DNA of 64,000 nucleotides from Flaveria trinervia (taxonomy: Eukaryota; Streptophyta; Magnoliopsida; Asterales; Asteraceae), in the NCBI GenBank assembly GCA_025506515.1, contig CM046444.1, positions 75,759,533 to 75,823,532 of the forward strand, given 5' to 3'. The notes beneath the pieces were generated by a model. It worked only from the letters and a program-made list of their open reading frames with translations. It had not been told where the DNA came from and did no database searches. The translations under genes were made by a program, and so were the position numbers. Shown here piece after piece: positions 1 through 12,037 of this stretch; within the stretch, counting starts at the first letter, position 1; every line of letters starts with the position of its first letter.

Positions 1-2210
1 ATTTTAGCTTTAGACATAGCTAATTTTAGCTCAATATTGAAAAAAACCAATAGTTCCAAAAACAACAATGTAACATAGGTTATGAAACAATCTAATCTAA
101 CAGTTAAATAGATCAAACGGTAGTAAAGATGGCTACAAACCATAACCGTGCTCATCTTTACACATACAGAAAAATAATCATAAAGAACCCGATTCCACCA
201 AATTGGGTAATGGACTCCTTTCTATTTTATGTTTAATGGATACCTGCACAGTTTTCATTTGAAGATATTTAGCCAATGATCCATTAAATATCAGACCAAA
301 AGAATTAATATGAACTACATTTCAACATGATGAAGAACATAAAAACAAACTCATAGACAAACCTAGGTATTAATAATACTACAAGTCAAAATTTCATAAC
401 TTCTAGACAAAACTTTATCTTGTCTTTTCTGATTGAGCTCAACTTAATCCATCTGTGTGAAAATCAAATTAATGAATTCAAAGACAACACAACATTGAAC
501 CTTTTGGCATCATAGTTAACATATTAATGTTTATTTAAGCAGTGAACAAAATGTTTGTACCCTAACCCAATCCATAGCACAACTCGCCTGACCTACCCAT
601 TATATTGCCCTCACTAAAGTAAAAACATTAATCTAAATCACCAAACCATTTTAAACATTGCATACAGGTGTTTTATTGTTTTACTATGTAGAATTTGTCT
701 AAATAGATAGCCGTCCCCTTTCAATATAAATGTTACTCGTTTATTGATGATATTGATACAAATGAAGTACTTAATTTTTTTGATTAATAAAAACATTCAT
801 GCATGATCCAAACAACATTACACTCTTCAACAATCAGTTTAAGAATATACCTCCAAACACAAAGGACGCGTCATGTTCTTCAATTAAACAAACAATAATC
901 AACTGAAGATAATAAATGATAAACACACAGAATACATGATTATCTATATTATAATGAAAGAAGTATCAATATCAGGTCATGTTGGGCTAACCCAAACACT
1001 TTTTATAACAATAACTCAATAATTTCAAAATTATAAGCAGTATAAAATTCTGCTAACACGTTACTCTATGATCAATCAAGACCCACTTAATGAGGTGAAT
1101 AATCCATCTTTATCTAGCTTTAATATGTTGATTACCTAGAAAAACTGATGTTGTGAATAGCGACGGGTTTTGTGATATTTGTATTAATAAACGGTTCAAT
1201 GAGGCTATTGGAAGTCGACACACTTTCACACTCATTTTCTATGTTTTTGTATACAAGTATTTTTCAACACTAAGCATTTATAGAGTAAATTATCATGTCC
1301 CTGGATAATCATCACATTATATATCCAACCTTCATTTGTGGTCTAATTAAGTGAAGGTTTTCAGTAGATAGAATATAAGAAAAAGTTCATACCTTCTTAC
1401 CTATGCATTTATCTATTTAAGAAAACAATAAGCAATTCTGCTACCATCAAGTTTTTCCATCCAATCAATAAATTTAGAAGGCCGGCTTTTATCATTGAAG
1501 GTCTCATACCTGATGAAGATTTGCAAACTCCAGTATTTGGTTGAATGATACTTTTAGCAATCAATCTTAACTGAATATGTGATATCACAAATGATTAAAT
1601 TCATATTGAAATAAATACAGTAAAGTATACACTAACCTAGTTAAAAACTACACAACCTTTGCATAAAACTATATTATTACCTTTTAAGATTTAATAATAC
1701 AATTCTTGGAATAGGATTTTGATATTTGAATGCAGTTCTAAACACTAATAAACCTCAATATAAATATTATCATTTGAAATCATCACTTAGATTTTGGAAA
1801 AATCTAACAGATTTAACAAAAAGGAAGATCAGATTTAATTCTCAATTGGTTATCGTCCTCTGATTTTGTCACACCAAAGTATGAATCTTGGCTTCAATCA
1901 TCATAGCTTATTCAAGAAAGGCTAGCATCTTGTTATACAAAGATGGAAACATAAAGCTCATAAGAAGCCATACATAATCAATGTTATTCATATGAAGTTA
2001 TGTAAATGAATTCATAATGAGTAGCTAAAATAATTTCACCAAATTAGTAGCCAACATGATAAATAAACTACATTTAGATCACTTATTCCTTTAGTAGTAC
2101 CAATTGTTGTGGATCAATTCACAAACTAATGTCATAACTCACTTGGGAGATGTGACCACTATATTTAGACCATAATTACAGAACCATCAAAGTTGAAACT
2201 ATAATACAAC
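1..2210. other. AT-rich non-coding flank
   Basis: No reading frame of useful length or similarity to a known protein family is visible on either strand. The DNA is AT-rich and looks like intron or intergenic plant sequence. A short open stretch on the minus strand (about 1413-1553) could be an exon of a gene starting near 2764, but nothing fixes its frame. I see no tRNA, rRNA or transposon coding sequence here. Confidence 0.6.
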
Positions 2211-2484
2211 ACATGATTCAATGGAATCAAACAATTAGAGAAACTAAGGGAAAACATACTAACATCTCAAATCAGACTTGAGCAATAATATACATGGCTT
2301 TACATGATCAATGGAATCAAACAATTACAGACATTGAGGAAACAAACATACTAACATATCAAATTAGACTTGAGCAATAATATATGTGGCTTTACATGAT
2401 TCAATGGAATCAAACAATTAGAGACATTGAGGAAAAACATACTAACATATCAAATTAGACTTGAGCAATGATATATGTGACTTA
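2211..2484. repeat. 91-bp tandem repeat, three copies
   Basis: Three consecutive units start at 2211, 2302 and 2394, each opening with ACATGATtCAATGGAATCAA and ending near TTGAGCAATAATATA. Units two and three resemble each other more than the first, as expected from stepwise tandem duplication. No coding potential is seen. Confidence 0.9.
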
Positions 2485-2707
2485 AGAAAACAGATTAACT
2501 AACACATTAACTACTCATATAAGTTTACATAAAAACATTACACCTAAATGCAAAAGAGATATTACCAATTTTGAGGCATGAGCAAACTAAATACATGACC
2601 AAACCACACAATACCACCAAAACATTAACAAAAACAGAGTCATGAATGAAAACAATGAACATGCCTGCATAGGTAATAGCTTCTTAAAGGAAAAGCAAAG
2701 ACCATAC

Positions 2708-2764
2708 CTCGAATGTAACATTTATCGCAACATTTTCACTTTGACATTTAAATTGCCCGCCCAT
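2708..2764 (-). CDS. Candidate first coding exon of a host gene
   Basis: On the minus strand an ATG at 2764 opens 19 codons that run into GAG|GTATGG, a good plant 5' splice site at 2707. Upstream (2765-2900, minus) the DNA reads like a plant 5' leader, with a CCCTAGATAG stretch and a TATATATAG run. The peptide begins MGGQFKCQSENV and I do not recognise it. Later exons would lie to the left (2700 to 1) but I cannot place them with confidence; one candidate donor CATCAG|GTATGAG lies near 1513. This could equally be chance. Confidence 0.25.
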
Positions 2765-3113
2765 TTCAATTTCACTATGAACAGAAGCTATATATATGCT
2801 ATCTAGGGTTCTGGTGATGAAAAGAAGCAAAGATGACTTTCCTCCTTGAGAATGGAAGAAGATCGACGGGTGATAGAACCCCTTGAAGATCGATGGAGAG
2901 GAAATGTTGGCTATTTCACCGGCCAGTGCACTGTGTGCAAAGATTGGTGCAGTCTAGGCTTTTGTTGTATCTATGCTTATTTGGTTTGTAACATATGCAA
3001 AGGATGTACATCTCTTAATTTTAAGAGTTTTGTGTCAAATGACTTCTTTACCCTTTATGCATATTAATATTATATATATTATTTATTTATTAAAATAAAA
3101 TGAGATTATGTTT

Positions 3114-3118
3114 AGTAG
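3114..3118. repeat. Target-site duplication, left copy (T1)
   Basis: AGTAG directly before the TG of the left LTR; the same five bases follow the CA of the right LTR at 15439-15443. Confidence 0.9.
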
Positions 3119-3913
3119 TGCAGGATCATTGAAGGGTGTAGAGTTACAACACAACAACACAAAAGGAGATAAACTAAACTTAGATCAAACAGTAAACTTG
3201 ATTAACCAAGTGGTGATACTAAGAACACAAGTAATATATGAGACAGAACACAAAGAACACAAGTGTTTGGTTTTCAAGAATGCAGTATATTGCTTTCTCT
3301 ATGTTCTATTACAAGTGTTCCAAAGCATATTCGAAAGATACAAGAACATGAGATACTTATACAACATCTACAGCCGGCTATACTTTGAAAGCCAGCTGGA
3401 TACAATTGACTAGACACACACAAATCAATTATAGAGTCAAAAGGCAGATTGCCTTTTGACTAGTGACTATGACATGCCATAGCTCATATCCTTATCTATT
3501 ACAAAAAGGATAAAGTACATAAAGTAGAAAGTTACAGACTCAAGACCTCAATGTACAGTTACCAAAAGCATGGACCTTTTCACCAAACCATGTTAGTTGG
3601 TGACTTGCAGAGTTGCAGCGGAAAGGTGTCTAGCTTTATGGAACGTACATCAGATAAAGCATGTTACTAAAAGTCTTCGGAAGAAATCTGTCATCATGAA
3701 CTTGAAGCTTTGGAAGACTTTGTCTCTGAGGCTTCGGAAGACTTCATCTTTGGCTTCGGAAGATTTTGGTCTTGGCTTCGGAAGATTTCACACTTAGAGT
3801 ATTTCTGTTGCACATGTGAAACTTCCGAAGCATTCCTCTTTAATGCACTTGTGCAGCATGCAGGAAAGACTAAAGATGTTTAGGTTGCATCAGCCTCTTC
3901 ATTAATCTCTACA
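3119..3913 (-). repeat. 3' LTR of T1
   Basis: A 795-bp LTR in reverse orientation, TGCAGGATC...TCTCTACA on the plus strand. It matches 14639-15438 nearly end to end. It holds a cluster of CTTCGGAAG-type 9-mers at about 3676-3832, also found upstream of ORF2 of this element. Confidence 0.95.
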
Positions 3914-3923
3914 AACTCCCCCT
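3914..3923 (-). other. Polypurine tract of T1
   Basis: Minus strand reads AGGGGGAGTT immediately before the LTR's TGTAGAG, the expected primer for plus-strand DNA synthesis. Confidence 0.9.
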
Positions 3924-4099
3924 AGGCTGATGCTACCAAAACATTTAGAAAACTTCAGATATTAACAGTCCTATTAGGATGATCACCATTCCTTTCTTCA
4001 TAAGATGATCAGGATCCTTCAGGCTATCAAAGTGTCTTCTCATGTCAAAGAGTCATGCAGAGGCAACTGAAACATATCTTGCCATGTATAGATGTCTTC

Positions 4100-7000
4100 A
4101 ATGCCTTGATCTCTAATAACATGCCACCTTTCTGGATTTGTGGTGTATTCCAAGACAAGATAGGTCTTCCTGATGCTAGAGGAGCTACTGAAGTTGGAGT
4201 TGATTGAGCTTCCTCTGGCTACACATCCTCAGGCTGTTCTGATTCATCCTGAGGTTCAGAAGGGGATGCAAGCTTCTTCTTCTTCTTAGACTTTGTTTAG
4301 AAGCCATCCTTTTCCTTCTCTTTCCAAATTTTAACTGAGAAGACTGGCCTGCAGCACCAGATTGATCTTCACTGTCTTTCTCAGTTAGGACTTCCTCTCT
4401 CTTAGGTTCAGATGGAGAGGGAGTTGCTGTAGATCAAAATATGAAGCTTGATGAGCATTAGCAGGAGGTTTGGGTGTCTTGTGTCTGTTTGTTAACCTTA
4501 ACTTCCACTTCAGGTGGGGCCTGACTTGGAGTGGAGTGTAAGAGTGAGCTCTCCACTCTTAATCTTCTTGATTACCCTGATATGCTCATCCATAGTGGAT
4601 AGACATGGGTCCAAGTCTTCTTCCGGAGAATCCATACAGCTTCAAGAAGCTTATCATCCTTGCCTATCAACAGACTTCTTCATGCTCTTTTGGATGATGG
4701 CTCTTGACTTTGCAGCTTCTTCCCTCAGCTTCTTCTTTGTTGTCTTTCTTTCCTTGACTAACTCAAGCTCAAGTTGTTTTAAATACTCAAACTCAATATA
4801 GTCATAAGGTAAGGGAAGGAGTGCATCTGCCTGATAAAGGCCTATGGCACTCAGGTAGTTAATCATCTTGATTCTGTCTTCTTCCTTATCTAACTGAGGT
4901 TCTTGTTGAACCACATCCTCTGTTCAGGACTTTTTTGAACTGGTGAGAGGGTAGGCATACCTTTGTACAGTCTTTTCTTCTTCTTCTTCTTTGCTGCATC
5001 TTCTGCCTCCTTCTCTCTCTTGACCTTTCCAGATCAACCAGCTCATTCAATTCATCCAAGGGGAGAGAAATGACATTATCTATGTCATAGTTCCTAGTCT
5101 GCAGATAGTTGATCCTAACTGCCCTTAACTCATCATTTTGAGCATCTGGTCTGGGGGCAGCCGTGATTGCAAACTCCATGAGTCTTGGACACTCAGTAGA
5201 GGAACTTTCTCCTTTAGCCTCCTTTTCCTCTCTCTCCTCCTTCTCAATCTCCTCAGATGTCATCTTTCTTTTCCCTTTGTCACTCTCAGACCTTTGTGAC
5301 TCAGGGTGGAGAGAGCTTTGACCTTTATTGCTCGTTGCAGCATCTGAGCTCAGGCCAGAGAGAGGTTGAGAAGCACTTTCACCAGCAGGTGTCTCAGAAG
5401 GAGTATGGATCTCTGCAGCAGTTGGAGATGATGAGACAGGGCTTCAGGTTCTGTCACTGGGCCTTCAGTCAAGTGTTTCCCCTATGAAGCTAATCTTAGG
5501 GTCTGCTCAACATCCAGTTGACAATGACATTGCCTGATTGCCTTAGTCTCCTTCTTAGGCTGAACTCTGCAATGATCCTGTCTTGGATTCTTTTAGCCAG
5601 TCTTTCAGCTTGTCTTGATTGGATTGGGTGACAAGTGGCATGTTGACTAGATCCAGACCTTTATAATAGTCCAAGTTCTGAAAATAAAATACTTCTTGCT
5701 GTCCTTGAACTCTTATGATAATGAGGCTTTCTGTTGTTGTCATACCTCCACCCATTAATGTGATTGAAGGATGATGAAGGTGACATGGCCCTTGGTATCC
5801 CATCCTCAAACAGACTCTGTATGAAGGAGTCTGTGTAGTCCACATCAATGTGAACTAGAGGAGGTTGCTGAGAATGCACAGTTGCAAGTGAGGATGGTGA
5901 GTCCTCAATGTCCATTCTCTTAGAGGAACTCCCAGGTTCTGTGGCTGTAATGACTTTCTCCCCCTTTTTGGTAGCATCACCCATTTGCATAGGTGAGCTG
6001 GAGGATAGGTCAATCACATCCACAGGTTCTTGTGTTCCTGGTTGAGCTCTCCTTAAGGGTCTCCCAACTAGTTTTTCCTTAAGATATGAAATCTCAAGTT
6101 GTTGATCATTGATCATGTGTTGTAAGGTAGTCACCTGAGATTCAAGGTGACTGACCTTTGAGACTAGGTAAGTGCATGTTTTAGACAGTTTTTGCACTTT
6201 TAGTCTCAGATCCCCCTCATCTTCATCAGAAGAATCACTGGGGGTGGAGAAGATTGGACCAGAGTCCTTTCTTTCATGACCAGTTCTAAGTTCTTGGCTA
6301 CTGGATATCCTCTGCTCACTGGCAGTCTCAGTTCAGATGTCAGTGGGCTGAGTTGCCATGGTTGAGGTCTTAATGATGTAATCACTTTCAGAAATAAGAG
6401 CCTCTTCCATATTGACATCCTGAATAGGTTCAGTAGTGTCCACCTCAGTTGTAGGTGACTGATGTGGGATAGATGTAGGAGACTTAGTAGTACTCATCTC
6501 TCTTTGAGTAGAGGGAAAGAAGAGAGATTCATTATACTCACTGAAACCTATATTCATCAGTATAGAATTCAAGGTTGGGAATGGGTTGGTTGAGATCTAT
6601 AGGCTGGGGATGGTAACTGTCCCTGAAGGTTGATCACTTGAGTGTGAGACTCAGAGTGGCTTAAGGAAGTAGGGCTAATGAGCTCATCAGGCTGAGCATG
6701 AGGAACCTCAGCACTGATTCTTGAAGAGATAGGAGTGGTCTGCTCCTTAGGAGAAATAGGAGCTCCAGTGTCCATTTCTTCCTGTATGGGTGAGTATATA
6801 GGGACCTCCACAGACTGAATAGTCTGAGCAGGGGTTCGTTTGAATTTTCTTTGGTAGGTGATGGAGATTTGAGGCTGTGTGGGTGGTTGGGAAGTAGCAG
6901 GTGTGGGTTCAACACTAGCTTGTGCTGCTAGGTTGTCGCCTTGAGCAAAGCTCCAACATCTTTGGGACTAGGGCTGTTTCTACCCCAGAGAATCCAATAG

Positions 7001-7705
7001 TGTACTTTCTCAATATTTAAAGATTCAGGCTTCATCTGTCCCAATTTAAGAATGATACCTGTTCCCTTAACTGTGAGCCAGTTCATAGTTAAGAATGTAC
7101 TGGACATATCTAGGAAACATGTAATATTCTAGGAGTCTAAAAGCAAGCAATTTGTATAAACAAACTGAGAGTACCTGAATTTGACCCCTTGAACCATGCC
7201 ATGGACTATGAAGGATAGATCTTCAAGAATCTGGTCCCATCCACCATGCTTGTTTGATAAGCTGTGGATGACCACATGGAGCAGGAATCTCATTGGATGA
7301 GACCTTCCTTTCTTGAAGGTCTTTACAGAGAAATCTCCCTCATACCCCATCTGCTCAAAGGAATGATTAAACTTCCTTTGGGAAGAACACCTCACCTTCT
7401 TCATCATCTAGCTGAAGATGTCGGTTGATGATGGCCGAGGTGAAAAGATTGTTCTCCCCTGCACTGTGGCAGATGTGCCTTCTCCCCATCCATAATGACC
7501 TCTTGGCAGGTCTTCTAGAATTCAAGCAACTGATCCTCATAGATGGAGGATCAATGGTGAGGGAGGTGAAGTAGTTTGATAGGACAAGAAACGATAAACC
7601 TCTGAGAAATGAGGATCTTTCTCAGAGCATAACAGAGCAACTAGATTGTGTTGTCTGTGTAGCTGCATGGTAAAGTTGGGATCATTTGTGAGCAAGGTTG
7701 GCCAT
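4100..7705 (-). pseudogene. ORF2 of T1: extra ORF between pol and 3' LTR
   Basis: A broken reading frame of about 3.5 kb opens with ATG at 7705. After an early break it shows the signature TMQLHRQHNLVAL, matching the ORF2 starts of T2 and T3. Near 7110-7407 it resembles the conserved middle block (…GMVQGVKFRYSQFVYTNCL, then RYVQYILN, the counterpart of T3's YPRFLQ). The rest is Pro/Ser/Thr-rich (5.9-6.9 kb), coiled-coil (minus-strand ORF starting at 6197), rich in Glu/Arg/Lys (4654-5263) and has a basic cluster KRRKRMASK near 4.3 kb that could be a nuclear signal. No signal peptide or clear membrane segment is seen, which argues against an envelope. Multiple frameshifts make it a pseudogene. 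Function unknown. Confidence 0.7.
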
Positions 7706-7880
7706 TTTGAAGTAGCTTAAGGACGAAGGAAGAAGAAAGAAAGAATTTTCAGAGAGAAATTTGGGTTTTTAGGTTTGGAGGAAGAACAGATGATAGAAAG
7801 AGGGGGAAAACTGTGGTGTATATGTGAGAAGGATTTCAGATAAAGTTTAATGAAAGAGGATAAACTTTGAAATCTGGATG
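7706..7880 (-). promoter_or_regulatory. Putative ORF2 promoter and leader (T1)
   Basis: Minus strand upstream of the ORF2 ATG has a TATA-like CATATACAC (about 7817-7825) followed by a pyrimidine-rich leader (TTTCTTCTTCCTTCG) typical of plant 5' untranslated regions. The TATA match is weaker than in T2 and T3. Confidence 0.4.
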
Positions 7881-7944
7881 TCGGTCCCACCTCTAAAAAG
7901 TAGTTTACTTTTTGCTCAAAAAGTAGTTTTCTTGGAAGTCAAAA

Positions 7945-8243
7945 AGCTTCCGAAGGTTAATTATCTTCGAAGTTTTAATTAAAAAGCTTCCGAAACTAAA
8001 ATGACTTCGGAAGAATTTCCTGAGAGATTTGAAAATTTTGCTTCGGAAGAAAAATTAAAGCTTGAGTGCTTTGTGTAAAACTAACAAAGCTTCTAAGAGT
8101 TAATTTTGCTTCGGAAGTAAATGGTCCTTAAAAATGAGTAAGTGTCTGAGACAAATATTTAGCTTCGGAAGATAAGTTTGAAAACTTTTCCGAAGGTAAA
8201 CTTCTAGATAGTTATTATTTGAAGGCATAATTTACTTCCGAAG
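7945..8243. promoter_or_regulatory. CTTCSGAAG palindrome array upstream of ORF2 (T1)
   Basis: At least eight copies or near copies of the 9-bp palindrome CTTCCGAAG/CTTCGGAAG lie in about 300 bp of AT-rich DNA between the RNase H region and ORF2. The same 9-mer is clustered in both T1 LTRs (about 3676-3832 and 15199-15357). The shared motif suggests shared regulation of the LTR and internal promoters; alternatively the array spread by conversion or template switching. Confidence 0.75.
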
Positions 8244-8399
8244 TTAAAAAACATACTTCCCAAATTTCAAAAATCTAAGAAAAGTCTTCAAAAAGAAATT
8301 TTCATCCAAAGAAAACATGAGCTTATGAAAGTGATGATTAGACAACTTAGGACACACATGAATTTCAAAGAAATAATAAGAATTAGATTTAACAAAGAT

Positions 8400-10302
8400 C
8401 TACTCAAGGTGATCATCCAATAGCTGATATAAGATATTTAAATCTCTGTTCATCAAAAGCCTTTGTAAACAGATCAGCATATTGTTCATCTGTGTGACCT
8501 TGACTAGTTTAATTAATCTCTTTTCATAGTTATCTCTTATTAAATGATACCTGATATTGATGTGCTTTGTCCTTGAGTGCTGCACAGGGTTCTCTGTGAT
8601 TGAGATAGCACTGTTGTTGTCTATGTGAATGGGAGTCTCCTTGAAGTTTAATCGATAGTCCAGCATCTGATTTTGAATCCAAAGTACTTGAGCACAGCAG
8701 CTTGCAGCAGCAATGTATTCAGCTTCAGCAGTTGATGCAGAGACACAGGATTGTTTCTTGCATTGCCATGAGACAACCCTTCCACCAAGAATTGACATCC
8801 CCCAGATGTAGACTTTGCAGTCATATTGCAACCACCATAATCACTATCTGTATAGGCATACAGATTGAAGTCAGAATTCTTGGGATACCATTGGCCAAGT
8901 GTTGATGCACCCTTGAGGTATCTTAGAATCCTCTTGACAGTGATAAGGTGAGACATCTTAGGGTTGGCTTGATATCTTGCACAAACATGTAGCAAACATG
9001 ATATCAGGCCTGCTAGCAGTAAGATACATAAGAGACCCAATCATAGCCCTGTATAAATGCTCATCTACACACTCCCCCTCAAGATTAGGACCAAGAGAGT
9101 GGTTTCTGGCTATGGGTGTCTTAGCAATCTTACAGTCAGTCATATTAAACCTCTTGAGTATGTCTTGAACATACTTTGGCTGACTTATGAAGATGCCATC
9201 TTCAACTTGCTTCACTTGAATTCCAGAAGAAATTGAGAGTTCCCCATGGCACTCATTTCAAATCTGTCTTTCATTAGCTTCTCAAAGTCTTTGCAGAGCT
9301 TTGGATTAGTTGAACCAAAGATGATGTCATCCACATATACTTGAACTAGCAATATGTCTTTTCCTTGTCCTTTGATGAAAAGAGTTCCATCTATAGTACC
9401 CCTCCTGTATCCATGTTTATAGAGATACTCAGACAGTGTCTCATACCACTTCTGGGTGCTTATGCAGCCCATAGAGAGCTATTAGGATGATCAGGATCTA
9501 CAAAACCAGGTGGCAGTTTGACATAAACCTCTTCATCTATTACTCCATACAAAAAGGCACACTTCACATCAAGTTGAAAACCTTGAAGTTCTTGGATGCA
9601 GCAAATGTCAGGAATATCCTAATAGCTTCTAATCTTGCCACTGGAGCAAAGACATCAGTGTAGCAATCCCTTCTTCTTGTGTGTATCCTTGAACAACCAG
9701 TCTAGCTTTGTCTTGATGATGATGCCTCTATCATCTTTCTTGTTCCTAACACCCATTTGGTTCCAATGGTAGTCTTCCCAGAAGGAAGAAGACAAAGGTT
9801 CCAAACTTTCTGCCTTTTGAATTGAAGCAGCTCTTATTGCATAGCTTCAACCCAACTTCCATCCTTTAGAGCTTCATCAACTTTCTTTGGCTCTATTTGG
9901 GATAGAAAACAAGAGTGAAGACAAGCATTTGCTTTATGGGTTTGTCCTCTTGTCTTTACCCCAGAGACAACATCTCTAATGATGTTTGTGGTAGGGTGAG
10001 ACTTGTGGATCCTAAGCTGAGGGATCACAGCAAGTTGTTGAGAAAGATCTAAATTTGAAATTTTTTGTTCTGGCATAGATGTTTTCTACCACATGAGCAC
10101 ACTTTTCAAGTGAAACTTGATCTAAGTAGTGTGTGACATCATTGATGTTCTCATCTATAATGTGGTTAGTGGCATCAAGAAAATCTTGGTCACTGTCACC
10201 ATCACCATTGTTGTCTTCCACAGTTGAGGTGTTCTTATCTGGTTGTAGAGCCTCTAAGCTGGAATTTGAAGGCATACTAGATGTATCAGCTGAATTTGTC
10301 AT
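8400..10302 (-). pseudogene. Reverse transcriptase-RNase H of T1
   Basis: Frames on the minus strand cover the copia RT and RNase H. The polymerase box YVDDIIFG lies at about 9326-9337 and KWYETLSEYLYKHGY precedes it; RNase H shows YTDSDYGGC, then STAEAEYIAAASC, then HIDNNSA and the terminal RTKHI(N/D)IRYH block. In the living element these copy RNA into DNA and remove the template inside virus-like particles. The segment is cut by several frameshifts (the frame changes at about 10.05, 9.8, 9.47, 9.2 and 9.0 kb), so no enzyme could be made. The RT N-terminal part (9480-9830) is the most damaged. Confidence 0.92.
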
Positions 10303-10532
10303 TGTTGGGCTGATAGAAACCTCATTTGCAGAAGTGGTTCCAACTGGAGCTCAAGATATATGTCTTGAAGATCTTTCTAGCTCAAATCTTGGATCAAGAT
10401 CATCTGTATTCAAATTTTCTGCAGATCCTGAAATATTCTCACAAGATTTGTTAAAACAATTGGTAACCAAATCAAGATCAAACAACCAATCCGGACCAGA
10501 ACCAGTAACACAAGGTGTGTGTTCATTGAAAG

Positions 10533-11200
10533 TCACATTGGTTGACTCCTCAACAATTCTAGTTCAAGATTGTACACTCTATAAGCCTTAGCTTGGGAAG
10601 AGTATCCAATAAAGTCTCCATCATCTGATTTCTCAGCAAACTTGTCAATTTGATCTTTGGTATTCAAGATGGTGCAAGGACATCCAAATGACCTAAGAAA
10701 ACCAATGAAAGGTCTCCTCTTGTGCCAAAGTTCATAAGGAGTTTTTCCATGAGTCTTAACTACTAAAACTCTGTTCTGCACATAGTAGGCAGTGTTGACT
10801 GCCTCTGCCCAGAAGGTGATGGGCAATTTAGAATCAGACAACATGGTTCTTGCAGCTTCAATCAGTGTCCTGTTTATCCTCTCAGCAACACCGTTTTGCC
10901 GAGGAGTCCTGGGAGCACTAAATTGTCTTGTAATACCCTTTTCATCACAGAATGTGTCAAGGATATGGTTCTTAAATTCGGTTCCTTGATCACATCTTAT
11001 GATCTTGACCTTGTGATCAGATTGATTCTCAATCTTCAAGATAAAAATTTTTAGAATCTTAGGAGTCTCATCCTTAGTTCTAAGGAAGAAAACCCAAGTG
11101 AGTCTTGTAAAGCCATCCGTGATCACTAGACAGTATGAGGTCCTTCCTAAACTCATTACACTGTGAGGCCAAAAAGATCCATATGTAACAAGTGTAGGGG
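10533..11200 (-). pseudogene. Integrase core of T1
   Basis: The longest uninterrupted pol piece (minus, ATG at 11156, 207 codons) encodes a copia integrase: IRCDQGTEF carries the second catalytic Asp and NGVAERI the catalytic Glu; the first Asp is in HMDLFG at the end of the preceding frame. It continues through FWAEAVNTAYYVQNR and the FGCPC...FIGYSS block typical of copia integrase C-terminal regions. It would insert the cDNA into the chromosome. A frame change separates it from the upstream zinc-binding domain. Confidence 0.93.
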
Positions 11201-11795
11201 AGTAGTGATTGAGTTCTTTTCCTTAGGCTTGTGAGATACCTTATGTTGCTTCCCTTTCAGGCATGCAACACAGTGGTCATCACTTGTAAACTCTTTCTTT
11301 GGCATTCTAGTTACCAAGTCATGCTTAATTAACTTATTCATGTTCTTAAAGTTTACATGGCACATTCTTTTATGCCATAGGAAAGACTCATCACTATTGG
11401 CTTTAGACAAAAAGCATGAAACTTCTCCAGAGGGAGAGTTTCTTGCAAATCCATCTTGTACATGTTTCGTTTCGTGGGGGCTCTAAGCAGGATATGCTCA
11501 TGAGGAATGACCACACTAGGCTTAAGAACAATGCACTCATGCTCAGTATAGAGCATGTTATGACTCTGATCACAAAATTGAGATACACTCAGAAGATTGT
11601 ATACAAGCTCCTTTACAAAGTTTACCTTTTCTATGCTGAGCTTACCATTTGTGACCTTGCCCGTACCAGAAATGTAACCACCTTCATCTCCTCCAAAAGC
11701 AACAGGTCCTCCATCAATCCTTTCAAAGTTCTGGAGTAGTGATCTATTGCTAGTCATGTGCCTAGAGCGGCCACTGTCTATGATCCAGACATTTC
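11201..11795 (-). pseudogene. Protease and pre-integrase zinc domain of T1
   Basis: The aspartic protease motif WIIDSGRSRHMT is readable with D-S-G at 11770-11778, followed by a LLSVSQFCD segment and the pre-integrase HHCC domain (WHKRMCHVNF then CVACLKGKQH). Protease cleaves the Gag-Pol polyprotein. The two parts are in different frames, so at least one frameshift has occurred. Confidence 0.9.
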
Positions 11796-12037
11796 TGTAT
11801 GTCTTCAGCTGTCCCTACACAAAAGAGAATGATTAGTTACATCTGGAAACCCAAGCCTTGCTTGTTTTAGGCTCATTTGCAGAAGGTAATTTAACAGTAA
11901 TAGATCCTATGGTTGTACTAAGAGGATCTTGAGCTGTTTTTTATGGAGAAATCTCAGTCACTTGGTCTTTCTTAGACGTCCACACCACCTTTGGAGTCTT
12001 GGACTTGACCTTCAAAACTTTAGAAGCTTTTGGAGCT

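Noticed and set aside
1413..1553. Short open stretch on the minus strand (ends in DGSRIAYCFLK-stop)
   Set aside because: Looks protein-like but is too short and its frame conflicts with the only plausible splice donor; not supportable.
2846..3067. 73-codon open frame on the plus strand, Cys-rich
   Set aside because: No family resemblance, overlaps the leader-like region on the other strand, and Cys pattern gives no known finger.
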